Notes: generated by a model from the sequence alone, not told the origin. DNA of 64,000 nucleotides from Amblyomma americanum (GCF_052857255.1 NW_027526485.1:1-64000), one strand, 5' to 3'. Shown: positions 31,727 to 43,028, numbered from the stretch's first letter. Numbers and translations are program-made.

Positions 31727-34287
31727 AGTGTATGGTAGGCCAGTGGCATTAACATCGGCGGCAGGTAAGCTCATGGAGCATATGGCGTTGCAGCGTCTGA
31801 ACGAGCGGGCTGCGGAGGCTGATTTGTTTGACGAACGGCAGACGGGTTTCCGTGGGATGCGGTGCACGGCTGACTCTATATCGGACGTTGTTACAGCGCT
31901 GCAGCATGCCAGGGCAGCAGGCCAGGTTGCGCTGCTGCTGCTACTGGACGTCTCGGGCGCTTTTGACAACGTTCACCGCGCACCAATTCTCGCGGTGCTT
32001 GAGGGGGCTTGTGTGAGCGGGCGCCTTTTGCGATACGTTCATGGCTTCCTGAGCGGGCGCACCATGCGTGTACGAGTAGGGAGTAAGCTCTCCAAGTCTC
32101 GCCCGGTCGACATGAGCGTGCCGCAGGGCTCTCTCCTATCACCATTTCTGTTTAATGTGGCCATGTCGGTGGTGCCGGCCTCCCTCAACACGAGCGGGCG
32201 ACATCATGTATACATGTCCATATATGCAGACGACATAGCTCTGTGGTGCCGGGGACCACCGGGCGAGGCGTTCCGCGTGCGGGGGTGCCTTCAGAGAGCC
32301 CTGACCGCAATCGATGCCAGCTTGCGCGGACTTGGTCTGTCGCTGAGCGCCGACAAATCGGTGGCCATGGCCTGCGTTTCGCGCTCGCGCGCGCACCTTG
32401 CGCCACTGTCACTGGACGGGACTCCGATTCCTTGGCGTAAATCGGTGCGGTAAGTTGGCCTGGACATCTACTGGCGCCTTTCCTTCCGCCCCGCGGCGAC
32501 CAAGGCCTGTCTGCAGATGAAGAGGATCACCGCCGCCGTGCACAAGCTCACCGCTCGAGGCCAGGGCATCTCCCAGCAAGCCGCGCTGCGTCTATACAAT
32601 ACCGCAGCTTTGGGGGCGGTGCTCTATGCGCTGCCGCTCGTCACGGTGCGCAAGCCGTGCTGGAAGAAGCTCGAGCTTCAGCACCGCAAGTCCCTGCGCG
32701 TGTGCCTAGGCCTGCCCAAAAACTCGCAGTGCGCCGCAACGTTGGCCGAGGCAGGAGCGTGGCCCCTTGAGCTCCAAGCAGCGCGCAGGGCACTGAATCA
32801 CATCGACCGGCTTCACCGCGCACCGGACGGCGGCTCGCTGCTGCAGCGTATGCGCTCGCACCCGCGCTCACGAATGGGCGCGGCGATGCTCGAGTATGAG
32901 CAATTGACACAAGGCCCACACCCCTCCGGCTCCTGCGCGCCCTGGCCTGCTGCCTCGGAGGTACAGCGAGAGATCGTCGGCATCGCAGGAAAGCGGAGCA
33001 CACCCCTCTGCGCTGTGCAGCAGCTGGCCAGAGCCGTCAAACACGAGGAGCTCCAGGACCATCTCCTCGTGTATACCGACGGCTAAGTGGCCCGCGACAG
33101 CTGCTCCCTTGCTGCGGCGGCCACCATCCCCGCCCTGCGACTGCACAGCCAGCAACACGCAGCCTTCCTGGGCTCCTCCACCACAGCGGAGTTGATGGGG
33201 ATCCGGCTCGGGCTGGACCTGCTGCTCACCCTCGGCCCTCCGCCGCCCAGGAGTGCTCTGCTGTGCGACTCCCGCGCCGCCCTCAGCCGCCTGCAATCTA
33301 ACGGCCGCGGTACCCCACTTGTGCGGGAAATTCGCTCGAGCATCGAGCGCCTCGCGCAGAGAGGTTGTGCCGTGCGTGCACAGTGGGTGCCCGGTCACTG
33401 CGGCATCGCCGGCAACGAAGAAGCTGACGACCTCGCGACCGCTGCACACCAACTACCTGCCAGCGATCTGCCCCTTGCGCTGGAGGACGTGCGTGCGGCC
33501 ATTCACGACCGTCTCCGAAAGCAGCACCCCGACCCACGCATCGCGGGAGGTGAGCGCATCGACAGTGTCACCGGCTGTCGCGCACTTACACGGTCACAAC
33601 GTGCAATGATCCTCCGCGCGCGCATTGGCTGCGTGTGGCCCGGGGAACGACGGGTGCGTCACGGAATCGCGACGAGTGATGTGTGTGACGGATGCGGTGC
33701 AGTGGAAACACTAGAACATCTGCTCCTTCGCTGCTCCGCGTTCGCCGATGCTCCTCGCGATATGCTCGCGGCCTATAGGGCGCAGGGCATACTACCAGAC
33801 TCCATCAAGACGCTATTGTGGCCGCAGGGCAGTGCGCGCACTCGTGAGCGAACTTTAGTGAGCCTCTGTGCATTCCTCGAACACACGGGCTTGACGTCCC
33901 GTCTGTTCTCCGTCAGGTAGTTACACGCAGTGACCGAACGCTCCGCGAGCTCTACCTTGAACGATTAATAACTGCACGCCCCACTCCAGTTGTAACCTAC
34001 ACAGTGCTGTGCGCGTGTGTGATTTAATTCCTCTAAATTGAACTAATCACGCGCACAACCTGGACACATTTCTTATTGTGTAAATAGTTTGTACATATTA
34101 CTTCTCCCCCTCTCCTCTATTCCTGTCCCCTCACCTCTTTCATTTCATTTCTCCATTCTGCCTGCTGTCCTTTATTTCCGCTGCCCCAGCTCAGGTGCTT
34201 CAGTATCGATGGCAGATGCCGGGGCTAGCAAAAATTTTTTCCTTCCTTTTTACTATTATTTTTAATAAAACCACTACCACCACCAGT
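31727..34287 (+). mobile_element. I-group element B', 5'-truncated sister of B, opposite orientation
   Basis: It begins in RT at RPVALTSAAGKLMEHMALQR and continues through RNase H, the zinc tail and an uninterrupted 3' UTR ending in ACCACTACCACCACCAG at 34287. The sequence is almost the same as 28100-25741 plus 19844-19645 read on the minus strand. Together B and B' form an inverted repeat of about 2.5 kb with a spacer near 3.6 kb. Confidence 0.93.
31728..33920 (+). pseudogene. I-group element B' ORF2 fragment: RT, RNase H and zinc tail
   Basis: RT motifs: LLLDVSGAFDNVHRAP, VPQGSLLSPFLFNVAMS, SIYADDIALW. A stop at 32451-32453 (TAA where B has TAC, just before VGLDIYWRL) and one at 33084-33086 (TAA where B has TCA, in TDG-stop-VARDS) break the frame. 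RNase H then continues with TAELMGIRLGL, LLCDSRAALSRLQ, PGHCGIAGNEEADDLA. The zinc motif CDGCGAVETLEHLLLRC precedes the end at 33920. Unlike B it has no frameshift between RT and RNase H. All RNase H catalytic acids appear present. Confidence 0.92.
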
Positions 34288-34289
34288 CG

Positions 34290-34535
34290 TTTTGGAGAGC
34301 GTTAATGAGACGCGAGAACGGCAGAACGAGGAAGAGACAACGCGCTTAACAGATGCAAGAAGAACGCGGCGCACGACTCGAGAAGCGTCGTAACGAAGAT
34401 GCGGCTGGAAGTCATGCCACGTCCCGGAGTGACTCCTCAGCTGTGGAAGAGACCGGCTTGAATTCTCGAAAGCGTGGGAATGAGACGCTGCGTAAACGAC
34501 GGGCAGAGGAAAGGAAGTTTCCGCAATTCAACTAG
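34290..34535 (+). pseudogene. Arginine-rich repeat fragment, possibly STPR-like
   Basis: The plus frame ending at 34535 is full of RR and ER pairs (ARLEKRRNEDAAG, ETLRKRRAEERKFPQFN). The pattern of 'R-R-x-E' periods recalls the three-amino-acid-score (STPR) repeats of arthropod DNA-binding proteins, which are common in ticks. It is short, has no neighbour on this strand and could equally be a low-complexity accident. I would not call a function. Confidence 0.3.
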
Positions 34536-34841
34536 GGTTAACCAGCGCTAAACCATAGTCAATTTTTTTTCTTCTTTTAACTTCCGCTTTTTTTAGTCAA
34601 ACCTTAAAGTGCATCGACCGGATACATGAAGTTTTGTGGACCACCGGGAAACCAAATTCCGACGTAGAGGACCGCTTTTCCCGAATTTAGAGGACTTTGT
34701 CTGCCGAGAGGAGCGTCCGCTGCTGGGCCTAACGTCGACTTCGGCCTTAGCGGGGGAGCGATAGGCCCAGCCCGAGCCTCGGTGAAGCAGCCAGCGGAAC
34801 ATCGAACCATCGGAGATTAGGCAAGTGAGCATTGACCTAAG

Positions 34842-36910
34842 ATGATTACCAGTATGTGTGTAGAGGTGGACGGCATCGAAACTCCGCCAGACCAGTGCAC
34901 AAGATTACAAGGCTGGAAAACTGCCTGGAAAATCCCGTGCTTCAAACGAGCCAAGATGGCGCCAAGGCCACGGATGATGTCAACTGCCGAAGCAACAGCC
35001 ACGGCGGTGGCGCCACTGGCAGCGATAACTTCACTTAAGGCCGGAACGTGTAAATAAGGGCAAATTGATGAAGGGCGCGCGCATGTCAGACTCCGCGCGG
35101 CGACATAAAGATTGTGTTAAAACCACGAGGCGGGCTTCGCGTGAGCGACGTGACCCGCGTTGAACTAAGTCGTGCAATTGCGGCCGCGACACAGATACCG
35201 GCCAATGAAGCATGTCAGGACGTCATGTGCCCCAACCTCCAGCAGAATACCGTCGTGGTGAGCATCTCCAAAAAGAGAGCATTCCGACCTGTACGCTCGA
35301 GCAGGAATAATCGACATACGCGGCACGGTGCACGAAACAAGTACCTACGAAGCGGCCCCCCACGGCATGATGAAGGGCATCATAAAGGGCATCCCGCACG
35401 ACTATACGGCCCAGGAGAATCAGGGCAATGTAGTGCGCAAGCTTCACCCAACAGCCCTACAGGCGAACCGAATCGGTAAGACCCGATCAGTCGTCATTGC
35501 CTTCTAAGGGCAAAAAGTACACATTATGTGAGATACGGTAATCTGCTCACGGAGTGCACGTTGCGCAGAAAAGAAGTCGACGTATGCTATGCGTGCGGAA
35601 GAGTGGGCCACAAAATGGACGTGTGCGCGGATCCTTCGAACACGATCTGCAGAGGGTGCGGAGTCTCCAACCCCGCCGAAGAGCACGCGTGTGTCCCGAA
35701 GTGTGGCTTGTGCGGAGGAAAACACCAGACCGCGAATAAGGCCTGCAAAGCACGCTTCAAGATGCCCTACGTCGTCCGCCATCGTAGCTGGAAACGGCGC
35801 CGAGCGGAGGAACACAGCGCTTTGTATGTCTCCTTCTATGCCGCGTCCTTCGTGCCCTGTGCCTTCAGTTAATACCATGTACCGACTAGACCATACAAAC
35901 ACCTTATCGGAGGAAGAACACGCCGGGAGAAGGAACCGAGACAATAGAGGTCCTTCAGGCGGACCCCGATGTAGCTCTTTGAAATAACTGGGCGGTCACA
36001 CACGCCAGGCTACAGCAGCAAAAACAGTGGCGGCGAAAACGGCCGCCACAGTCGCTCCGATCGAATACACTATCCGGGGGCGGCAACGGCTGCGGCAACC
36101 GGCGCTCGCGCTTCCGGGCCAGTTCGAGATCCGGGCCAGTTCGAGGGCCCCGAGCGAGTCAACCGGACGCCGAGAGATCACCGAGAAAAGCGTGGGCTGG
36201 AGACAACTGGTCGCCCGTCGCTCGAACCAGCGACACCGAATTCAAAGCCCTCATTGCTCTCAATCCCTTTTCCCACAAGCGAATCCGCAAAAGACCGTAG
36301 CGAAGTGATATAGCTTAACAGGTTCATAGAGCGCCAAAACGCTAAGATCCAGGAGCAGTACGCCCGAATACGCATATGAATCAGATCAAAACGCTGGAGA
36401 GTAACGGCAGCTCGGCAAATGCAAGACCTCAAAACAACCGCACGGCGGCAAGCAACGCCGCAGGCTTGCGCAGGGGGCCGCGGAGGGGCCCCCTCGCCCC
36501 GCCTAGAGCGGGCAGCGGGAGAGGCTGGGGCCACACAGCGTTCATCAAATAATCAAGAGGGGATGGACGCCGAAGAGAACCCCGCGAGCGGTGAGGAAGC
36601 GCCGACCGCAGAAATCGCGACCACGACAACGGCACAGATCCCGCGAGAAGAGCTGACGGCCATTTTGGTTGCAATTTCCCAACATAACACAAGGCTAGGC
36701 AAAATGGACGCCCGAATCGAAGCTTTAGAAAGTCAGCCTGACAAGCCATCGGTGAGACGCAAGCTCCTAGCGACAAAAGTAGGCTCAACATCGGTAAGGA
36801 ACCGCTTCGCGTCCGTGAAAAATGAGCGGACCAAAAAAATCAAAGACGCGATCGCGAGAAGGCGCAATCGACTCAAGACGTCCAAGAAGTATGATTCAGA
36901 GGCCAAGTAA
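34842..36910 (+). pseudogene. I-group element C ORF1 with three zinc knuckles, broken
   Basis: It starts MITSMCVEVDGIETPPDQCT and passes through LKPRGGLRVSDVTRVELSRA, GTVHETSTYEAAPHGMMKGI and IKGIPHDYTAQENQGNVVRK in shifting frames. Three knuckles follow at about 35580-35745: CYACGRVGHKMDVC, CRGCGVSNPAEEHAC and CGLCGGKHQTANKAC. The last part (36563-36910) is a charged, coiled-coil-like domain (EELTAILVAISQHNTRLGKM) ending in lysine/arginine-rich sequence. The general order matches ORF1 of elements A and B. At least three frameshifts or stops interrupt it. Confidence 0.8.
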
Positions 36911-36984
36911 AAGACACAAGAAGAAGACCGGGGGGGGGGGGGGACGCCACCGTAGTTTACCAATGAAACTGCCGTGGGGCTTGC

Positions 36985-39900
36985 AACAAAGAAGCAGAAA
37001 TAATGTTACACGTTGACGGGCAAGAAAACAAGCCCGATGTAATTGCTCTACAGGAAACAAACAGGAAATCAAGACTCCCAGGGTACGTCACTTACACGGA
37101 CCCCACGGAGAACGGAACGGCGATGCTCGTACGCAGCAAGGTGGCGGCAACTGAACATATCAAGGCGCAGGGAGGGTGCGAGCACACGCTGGTCGAAATG
37201 CATGCCAGAAAATTTTGCAGCTCGGACAATTTATTTGTAATCAGCGCGTACTGCCGGCCGTCACAGCGGCAGTACGAATTTGACCGCATCCTGAGTCAGG
37301 CGAACGGGCTGGAGGGGACAAGGCCGCTCCAGTTCCTCGGTGACTTTAATGCCCGTCACACAGCGTGGGGCTGTATGGTTAAGTCCAAGAGAGGAAAAGC
37401 ATCGGCCAAAGCAATGGAGGATCACGAGATGCCGCTCCTGAACGAGCCGGACGTAACCAGCAGAAGAGGCAACAGTGCCACGAGGGACAACACGCCAGAC
37501 CTGTCGTGGTTGTCGGGCACGCTAGATGTCTCCTGGAAAAGCGAAGATGTGGACCTGCGGTCTGACTGCAGCTTGATCGGCATCACGATCCGAGGCTCTC
37601 GTGATCATGCTGTTATGGGGACTGCGCGGATCACGGATTCGGGCAAGATGACAAAGTTTACTCAAGATCAAGAAGAGGCGTCTGAGGAAGGAACACAACA
37701 GACCTACACCTAATGGGCGAAGGACCAGAAGATGGCCCTCCAAACATTTATCCAAGAAATTGCAACGACGTCACAGACACCGTATGTGGACGCCAGACTC
37801 GCCCACATGTGGGCGGCCCGGCACTCGTTAACGCGGGAGTGGCAGCGTCAGAGACACAACAGAAAGCTGGTGAAGCGCATTGCAGTCTTGAACAAACAGA
37901 TCGCCGAGCACGCGGCCAAACTATGTAGGGAGAATTGGCTGAAGACCTGCGATGGTCCGCAGGGCAAGCTCTCGACGTGCTAGACGTGGTGTCTGTTGAG
38001 GCATCTGATCGACCCGCTGATTAGCAAAACTGGGACCAATCGCGCCCTCGCGAAAGTATTGAACACGTACAAGGGAGACGGCCGCAGACTCCTGAAAGAC
38101 TCATGACTGAAGAAAAAGGAACGCCGACCAAAAGGTTGTTGTTTAAAACGAAGACGTTTCGGCTTCCATACGGAAGCCTTGATCACTCCTGGAGGCGAAC
38201 TACCCAAAGATAGAGAAGGGCCAGTACCCGGTGCCCGAGAGGTACGACGGACACGACAACGAGCAGCTGGACCGGCCGTTTACCATGACGGAACTGTGGA
38301 CAGCGTTAGATGAAAGTAACAAGACAAGTTCACCCGGCAGCGACGCCATGTCTAACAAACTACTCAACAACATGAGCGGACAAGCGCACCCTCTTAGAGC
38401 ACATCAAGGAAGCCTGGGAGAGCTCGCGGTTGCCGCAGGAATGGAAAGACGCCCAGGTCCGCTTCACTCCAAACCTCGGCAAGGCCCTCACGATAGACAA
38501 CATGCGGCCCATCTCCCTCACGTCGTTCGTGGGAAAGGTGATGGAGCGCATCTTTCTTCGCCGGCTGCAGAAGCACCTTGAAGGAACGGATCAGATGACG
38601 GAGGTGATGTACGGCTTCAGGCAACATTTCAGCACTCAAGACGCGATGATCCCACTCCACGAACTGGTCGTCAAACCGGCAATGAGGCACGCGAAGCGCG
38701 GGATACACGCCCTCAACCTGAAGGGAGCGTTTGACAATGTGTCCCACGTGAGCGTGTTGCAGTCTGAATAAGACCAGGTGTGGCCGAAAGACATTAGGAG
38801 CACATAAAATATTTTCTGTCAAACCCAACGGCGACCATCAGGATAGGGAGGAGAAGTCGGACCCTGTAAAGGTCGGCAATAGGGGCACCCCTCAGGGATC
38901 GGTCTTGTCGCCCCTGCTCTTTAATCTGGCCCTCCTGATCTCCTCAAGCGAATAGAAGGCATGGACCACACTTTCTACGCCGACGATATTACTGTGTGGA
39001 CGGCCCGAGCCGGGTTCCATGCCTGTATGGATGAAGCCTTGCAGTGGGAGGCAACTACCGTGCACGAGTACGCAAAGTTGTGCGGACTGAGCTGCGCTCC
39101 CCAGAAATCAGAGCTGCTCATGATCCAACCGGGAAAATTCAAGGAGCTGCCGCCGAACGTGATCATCACCATCGGCGGAACGGCCATCAAGCCAACACAA
39201 CAGATTAGGCTTCTCGGCCGACTACTTCAGAACGACGTTAAGGCACACACCGCAGTCACAAATATAAAGATGACAACCGAACAGATATTTAGTATCATTC
39301 GGAGGGTATCTAACAGAAACCGAGGCCTTAAAGAAGACGATGCCATGCGCCCGGTACGCGCGTTCGTCATGTCGCGGGTTACCTACTCCGCTCCGTACCT
39401 CTAGCTGACGAAGGCGAAAAGGGACACCCTAAGCACGATTCTTCGTAAGGCGACGAAGTAAGCACTGGGCATGCCCATACACTCGTCCACGCAAAGACCG
39501 CTAGACATGGGCGCCCACAACAAGGTGGAGGAGCTCATCGAAGCCCACCTCTCTAATCAGAGAATCCAACTGAGTCACACGGAACACGGACGAGCCGTCC
39601 TACCCAAGATAGGATGGCAGATCGAGCCAGTACCCATTAACGCGGCCCTTCCGGATGCCTGGAAAACAACCATTCCGACTAAACTCCTTCCCCGGAACAT
39701 GACGCCGGGGGAGGACGACGAGAGGCGCACCGCGCGGGCCAGAGCCATAGCTCCAAAGCTGAAAGAGAACCCCAGGGTCCTCTACGCGGAGGCTTCGCTC
39801 CGAAAACGCAGTCACCGTGCAGCGGTGGTGCCTACGACAAAAAACAGGCTGATCGTCAGCGCGTCCCTGAAGAAAACAGACCCCGCAGTTGCCGAAGAAG

Positions 39901-40520
39901 CGGCCGTGGCCCTCGCACTCGCAGAGCCGATCCTGGACACCGTGGTCACCGACTCAAAGACTGCCTACGGAAGCTTCCGCAGGGGGATAATCTTATCTGC
40001 GGCCCGAGTCATTCTATCCAAGTGCAAGCCTCCGGGTAGAGCCATATAGCTCGTGCTGGTCCCGGCTCAGTCGCAAGTAGCAGGCAACATCATCGCCGAC
40101 TACCATGACCGAGAAATGTCAACCGGGCCGAGCACGAGCCGGAAGAGCAGCCGCACCCGGTTATCAGCTTTCGGGACATTACCCGGATGTACCGAGATTA
40201 AAGGTGCAGACTGCCAGAAGCACACCCTAAACTCACCAGGCAAGAACAGACGATCCTGCGTCGAGCGCAGACGGGATCGCTTGCGCATGCGTACTGATGA
40301 ACCGCACGTACCCTGCGGAACACGATATGTTCTGTCCTTTCTGGAAAAGAGAAAAGGACACCCAGCCGCACGTCTTGGCAGAGTGCACGGAAATCAAGAC
40401 CCCCCTCCTCCCTTCCCGCCAGCACCACCAATCGTCAACCCCTTGAGCGATGGGAGACCTTGTTATCCAGCCCCGCCCTACCGATTCAGCTCGCACTGAC
40501 GGAGAGGGGCTAGCAGCCGC
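36985..40520 (+). pseudogene. I-group element C ORF2: endonuclease, RT, RNase H, zinc tail, with active-site losses
   Basis: Endonuclease (37003-37700): DVIALQETNRK, FLGDFNARHTAWGC and NTPDLSWL are present, but the SDH motif reads RSDCSLIGI, so the catalytic His is Cys. RT: DAQVRFTPNLGKALTIDNMR, PISLTSFVGKVMERI, then ALNLKGAFDNVSHVSV, where the first catalytic Asp of motif A is Asn. TPQGSVLSPLLFNLA and FYADDITVW follow in another frame. RNase H (about 39770-40040): VLYAEASLRKRS has Glu in place of the first Asp, then VAEEAAVALALAEP and VVTDSKTAYG. A degenerate FCPFWKREKDTQPHVLAEC zinc tail follows. Many frame breaks. Confidence 0.85.
38107..38190 (-). ncRNA. Hammerhead-like hairpin insertion in element C
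   Basis: ORF2 similarity stops near the LLKDS-like codons at 38095-38105 and resumes at LEANYPKIEKG near 38188. The roughly 80 bases between read, on the minus strand, GTGATCA, one A, a perfect 7-bp stem (GGCTTCC / GGAAGCC) with a GTAT loop, GAAAC, then GTCTTCGTTTTAAAC. The layout is that of hammerhead ribozymes (CUGANGA, stem II, GAAA, stem III), but the first box is mutated and there is one extra base before the stem. The same layout closes the Penelope-like fragment at 62.88 kb. Activity is unlikely in this copy. Confidence 0.4.
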
Positions 40521-40625
40521 ATGGAATATATGGGTCCCGTAAATAGGGAACCACCCCGTCTAGCACCTGCGTGCAACACCGATTTATTTAGGGCCCAGCA
40601 AAAGTTGATTCATCATCCTCATTAT

Positions 40626-41499
40626 TTTAGCTTTCGGAAATAGTGTACGACCAAAAAAATCTTTACAAAGATCAAGTCGTTACAAAAAGGGAATTGAGGG
40701 GAACGCTCGCAGTTTTCTAGTGCACCACTGACTCGAACCTAAGTGATAAATGTTTACGTAAGAACCGCATTGCTTGAAGGCATAGAAGCAAAAAAGCGTT
40801 GCTTGTATTACAATTACTGACGCCAGTGTTCAGAGAGGCGCATGAATTCACGAATTTTTTCCCTTTCATAAAAGGGTCTACTTTTTCTTCTGAATGCGGA
40901 TGAACCAGATTGATTTTCATGATATGCAGACCTTTCTTTCGTGTATATTGTACTGGATCCAATCAAAAGCAGTGGAGCCTTTCGGTTTTGTGAACCAGTA
41001 CGTAAGCACTGGGTGGGGTGTTAAAATTGGCAAACCAAGAGGCAAGTGATCCACCAATAGCGTGCCAGCTTACGTAAAACTTGTACGAATAAATGTAGAG
41101 ACAGCTGAGAACGCAGTGTAAAATGCGGATTTATTAACAAGTTACTTGAACCAAAGTTATAAAATAAGAGATATGCGTTATCTGGAATAGGTTTTCCTTC
41201 CACTTGCGCCATCCAAGGAAATTATAAATCCCACCGAGTCATATCATTAGCTAAGAACACCTTTGCGAAGGTAGTACTACAGTTGATCCTCATGATAACG
41301 TAACGGCTTACAACGAAATAACATAAATAACAAAGGAACGACGCCTCTCCCTAGAAGCTCGGCTAACACTGCCTATAACGAAGATGGGGCTATAACGAAG
41401 GAATCGCAGCTCCCCTTTGACTTCGTTATAACGAGGCCTAACTTTACTTTCTTAATGCCCCAGTGCACGTATTGAAATAGTAGATGTGGTTGAGACCTG
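40626..41499. other. Unassigned AT-rich sequence
   Basis: No coding domain is recognised. 41376-41432 has TATAACGAAG and CTTCGTTATA about 37 bases apart, a small inverted pair with a further CTATAACGAAGG between them. It may be the edge of a decayed DNA transposon. Confidence 0.35.
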
Positions 41500-41645
41500 T
41501 CGATTCAGTATTTCTGGCGGCAACATACTTTCTGCGCGTTTTTTCCACAGCAAATTAATAAAGATAGCAAAATATGAAGGAAATCTCGCGCATTCTGCGC
41601 TACACAATTGCAGCCTGCGCAACCGTGTTCTGAAGTTGTGCTGAG
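41500..41645 (+). repeat. Dispersed repeat, second of two copies
   Basis: Diverged copy of the segment at 13270-13440: ACTTTCTGCGCGTTTTTTCC, AAATATGAAGGAAATC and TGCAGCCTGCGCAACC in the same order and similar spacing. It abuts a SINE fragment. Confidence 0.55.
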
Positions 41646-41649
41646 TGTG

Positions 41650-41781
41650 CGATATATCGCACAGTACACGGACCTCTAAAATTTCGGCTTCCATCAAAAT
41701 TCAGCCGCTACGGCAGGGATCGAACCCGCGTCTTTTGTGCCAACAGCCCAGCGCCATAACCACTGAGCCACCGCGGCGGGT
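41650..41781 (-). mobile_element. SINE head fragment, minus strand
   Basis: Minus-strand CCCGCCGCGGTGGCTCAGTG starts at 41781; the B-box reads GGTTCGATCCC. The anticodon-region sequence differs from the main subfamily (GCGCTGGGCTGTTGG), so this is a second subfamily. Only the first 130 bases are present. Confidence 0.75.
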
Positions 41782-42166
41782 TCAAGGTTTACTGTCGCTA
41801 CAGTAGACTTGTTAAAATAAAACAAAAATTTGGTTTTATTTTGATTAAGCTTAGGTTTCTTGCAACCAGAATACATCTTCCTGCATGCGGAAATCCTTCC
41901 GCGAGCTTTATGTGCCAAACGCGTTTCGTCTTCCTATTTGAAACTGCGCAAGGCGATGAAATAACACTTCTTAGCTCGCTGCTTTTTAATATTCGTTTGA
42001 CGCTACTTGTTCTGATATGGTGTTTTCATCCCTATTCTATGATTACAGGTTTTATGCTTCCTTTTCAAGATACCCGGTGAGAGCTGAGGAGACACTGCAC
42101 AGCTAGCCTTTCATTTCGTGTCCTCCAGCGTATCGAGCGAGGCGTCCACTTATCGTTAGAAGTTTA

Positions 42167-42539
42167 TGTAGTCGCGAATCTTTGCAGTGTTTGTCCATTC
42201 TTCAAAGCTACTGTAGCACCGCTTTATCTCTTTTTTGCGATGCAAGACGCGACCAGATTTATCTCCACTGATCGCATGCAGGCAGACGTGACTCTACTTT
42301 GTTCCAGAATAATCTAGTAACTTTGCACACCGTATCTTGAAAATTCGCTATCAGCTTTAAATTGAGCACGGCTGACAGCGGCGGGTATTCTGTTCGACGA
42401 CTTCCTAGAACCCTTGTTGCTACGCCGTCGCTGAGTGATTGTCTATTGCGAGAGCAATTTAACCCAAATGAAGAGTTTTGTTAAGGCACGATTTTCGCAG
42501 CCTTTCTCCTCTACGGACTGCAGTCACAACTTCATGACA
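42167..42539 (+). repeat. Diverged solo LTR of the 19.8-kb Gypsy family
   Basis: 373 bp from TGTAGTCGCGAATCTTTGCA to CATGACA. Long stretches match the 371-bp LTR: GACGCGACCAGATTTATCTC, TCTAGTAACTTTGC and GCTATCAGCTTTAAATTGAG. It lacks flanking internal sequence, so it is a solo LTR. The neighbouring bases no longer show a matching 4-bp duplication. The divergence is much larger than between the two LTRs of the intact copy. Confidence 0.85.
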
Positions 42540-43028
42540 ATATCGAAGGAAATTCTTGCACTTTTAAGTGAGCATTTCTCAGCACGACAGGATTTGTCAG
42601 TGTATGGTCACCTTTATGTAATTTCTTCGGCGGCTCCATCATTATTCTGAGAGTGAGGACTGTATTAAAAGGGCCTAACGCCAGCACATGGCCTCTCCAC
42701 CACCTACCCTATTTCTGCGAGACATCAGAGCATATTGTCATTTCTTTCCCATTGGCATCTGGATAAATGGTGGTTGATCTTTTGATGGGATTCACCACCA
42801 GCGCAACTGTTTAGAGCTGGAGAATGTGGAGGCTACATGTGAGAGACTGATGGGGTTTGCAACTTTTGCAGAAGTTCCTGCGCTAGCCCGCTCTTGGCAA
42901 GAATGGCCCTGTGGATGCTTTAAAGAGGCGCCACTCCCACTTCTTGAAGGAGCGTTTCTATTTCGCCTATACGGTGGGCTTTTCGTTTGGACAATGACGC
43001 ACTCTGTTTAAAGCCTTTTTACAGCTGA
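42540..43028. other. Unassigned sequence
   Basis: The plus frame at 42826-43011 (ending LFRLYGGLFVWTMTHSV) is open but matches nothing I recognise. No repeat is evident. Confidence 0.3.

Larger units (their letters stand above)
34590..40625 (+). mobile_element. I-group non-LTR retrotransposon C, near full length but degenerate
   Basis: A 5' UTR (about 34590-34841) leads into a broken ORF1 (34842-36910), then ORF2 with endonuclease, RT, RNase H and a zinc tail (36985-40520). No large deletion is visible, unlike elements A and B. A short hammerhead-like hairpin is inserted at 38107-38190. The ORF1/ORF2 gap holds a run of about 15 G residues at 36931-36945. Confidence 0.82.

Noticed and set aside
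32868..33452. 194-codon minus-strand frame across element B'
   Set aside because: Antisense shadow of the RNase H region; similar antisense frames appear opposite element B.
25741..34290. Reading the near-identical B and B' blocks as terminal repeats of one large element
   Set aside because: Both end in the same retroposon 3' UTR and tail in opposite orientation, and B' is 5'-truncated in RT. This is two insertions of one family, not the inverted ends of a single transposon.
36931..36945. Run of about 15 G residues as a regulatory G-quadruplex
   Set aside because: A single homopolymer run in the ORF1/ORF2 gap of a dead retroposon; simple slippage or sequencing length error is more likely.
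41376..41435. TATAACGAAG / CTTCGTTATA inverted pair as a transposon end
   Set aside because: Arms are only 10 bases and no second end or transposase is visible; kept only as a note.
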